A stretch of DNA of 44,793 nucleotides from Trichosphaerium sp. ATCC 40318 (lineage: Eukaryota > Discosea > Flabellinia > Trichosidae): the NCBI GenBank assembly GCA_038496445.1, contig JALMLS010000233.1, forward strand, positions 1 through 44,793, read 5' to 3'. The notes under the pieces were generated by a model. It saw only the letters and a list, made by a program, of their open reading frames with translations, was not told the origin of the DNA and did no database searches. This document shows, piece by piece, positions 44,305 through 44,793 of this stretch. The first letter of the stretch is position 1. Each line of letters starts with the position of its first letter. A program made the position numbers and the translations under genes.

Positions 44305-44793
44305 CGCTTGTAATAATAAACCTAAGTAAAAAACCATTGTGCAGTGATTTCTGAAAATACTATAAAATTTTTTGGAGTTTCTTATCTCTGTAGTTTTTAG
44401 TTCCTCGTTTTTGAAAGTTTCGAAAATACATTAAACCATTACATCCTCATTTGTACGAAAGTTGAATGTACAGCGTTTAAATTAAACAAACTATTTTCTG
44501 ACTGTCTGGCCAGAAACAGAGCACATTGGGAAAAAAAAAAGTGTATTGGGCCCTTTAAATAGAACACATAATCCTACATGTTCACATTGTTTTTTTTCCT
44601 CCGGAGTGATAGTGTTATGATCCTTGGAAGCGTTATTCAAGGTTCTACGCTATGCAAACCCTGTTCGTGGTGTACAAAAAGAGCGAACAAATCTTTCAAG
44701 TGTAGGAGATTTGTTTAAATTTACACCAACCATTTAACACTCTGCTGTTCCGTAACGCCAGAAAATAGCTTTACCAGGCCAGGAAGTAATTTA
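44305..44793. other. Right-edge intergenic, no gene seen
   Basis: AT-rich sequence after the last stop codon with homopolymer runs. No ORF, repeat or RNA gene could be supported. Confidence 0.4.

Noticed and set aside
1-44793. tRNA or rRNA genes
   Set aside because: I looked for T-loop (GGTTCGAATCC-like) words and cloverleaf arms on both strands and found none convincing; a tRNAscan-SE and Infernal run would settle it.

Overview
This window is nuclear DNA from an intron-rich, AT-rich microbial eukaryote. Most genes are broken by short GT-AG introns of about 30-150 nt (longest about 240 nt). Donors are very often GTACGT or GTGCGT and acceptors are pyrimidine-rich and end in TAG or AAG. The gene set is wholly eukaryotic: PKA catalytic subunit, PEX19 with a C-terminal prenylation box, MIX23, a multi-repeat Myb protein like SNAPC4, a SWIM+RING ubiquitin ligase, a calpain-like protein and a DH-PH-PH RhoGEF. 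I cannot name the species. Content and intron style fit an early-diverging fungal relative, an amoeboid or another unicellular eukaryote. Degenerate TTAGGG-like repeats near the left edge suggest a subtelomeric or interstitial telomeric setting.

Layout. 1-3275: no convincing gene; a dense array of short hairpins (64-757), a perfect 20-bp inverted repeat (811-865) and telomere-like repeats (about 1322-1412 and 2690-2893). 3276-17085: mostly minus-strand genes: SWIM-RING ligase, SNAPC4-like Myb protein, PKA, a Gln-rich nuclear protein, an unresolved gene, PEX19, MIX23 and an intronless F-box/MORN-variant gene. 17468-21457: a large secreted GH31 glycosidase on the plus strand. 21530-28190: minus-strand intronless F-box/LRR gene, intronless GST and a calpain-like gene whose catalytic Cys is Ala. 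28312-32488: a small minus gene, the RhoGEF (plus) and a possibly myristoylated RING protein (minus).

32706-44793 is the most accessory-looking part. It has a plus-strand gene encoding about five Trp-rich repeats followed by a restriction-endonuclease-like domain, two small single-pass membrane proteins, a tandem gene pair (36429-37618 and 38217-39431) in which one exon is about 98% identical while the rest has diverged and the second copy is broken, antisense LRR remnants beside each copy, a glyoxylate/hydroxypyruvate reductase-type dehydrogenase with a GC-AG intron, and two unrecognised multi-exon genes.

There is no operon logic. Functional themes are PKA and Rho-type signalling, peroxisome and mitochondrial biogenesis (PEX19, MIX23; the dehydrogenase is photorespiratory/peroxisomal-type chemistry), ubiquitin ligation (SWIM-RING, RING and two F-box proteins) and secreted carbohydrate breakdown. 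Exon boundaries were derived by hand from reading frame and splice signals. Coordinates are outer coding limits including introns, and first exons are the least certain part.
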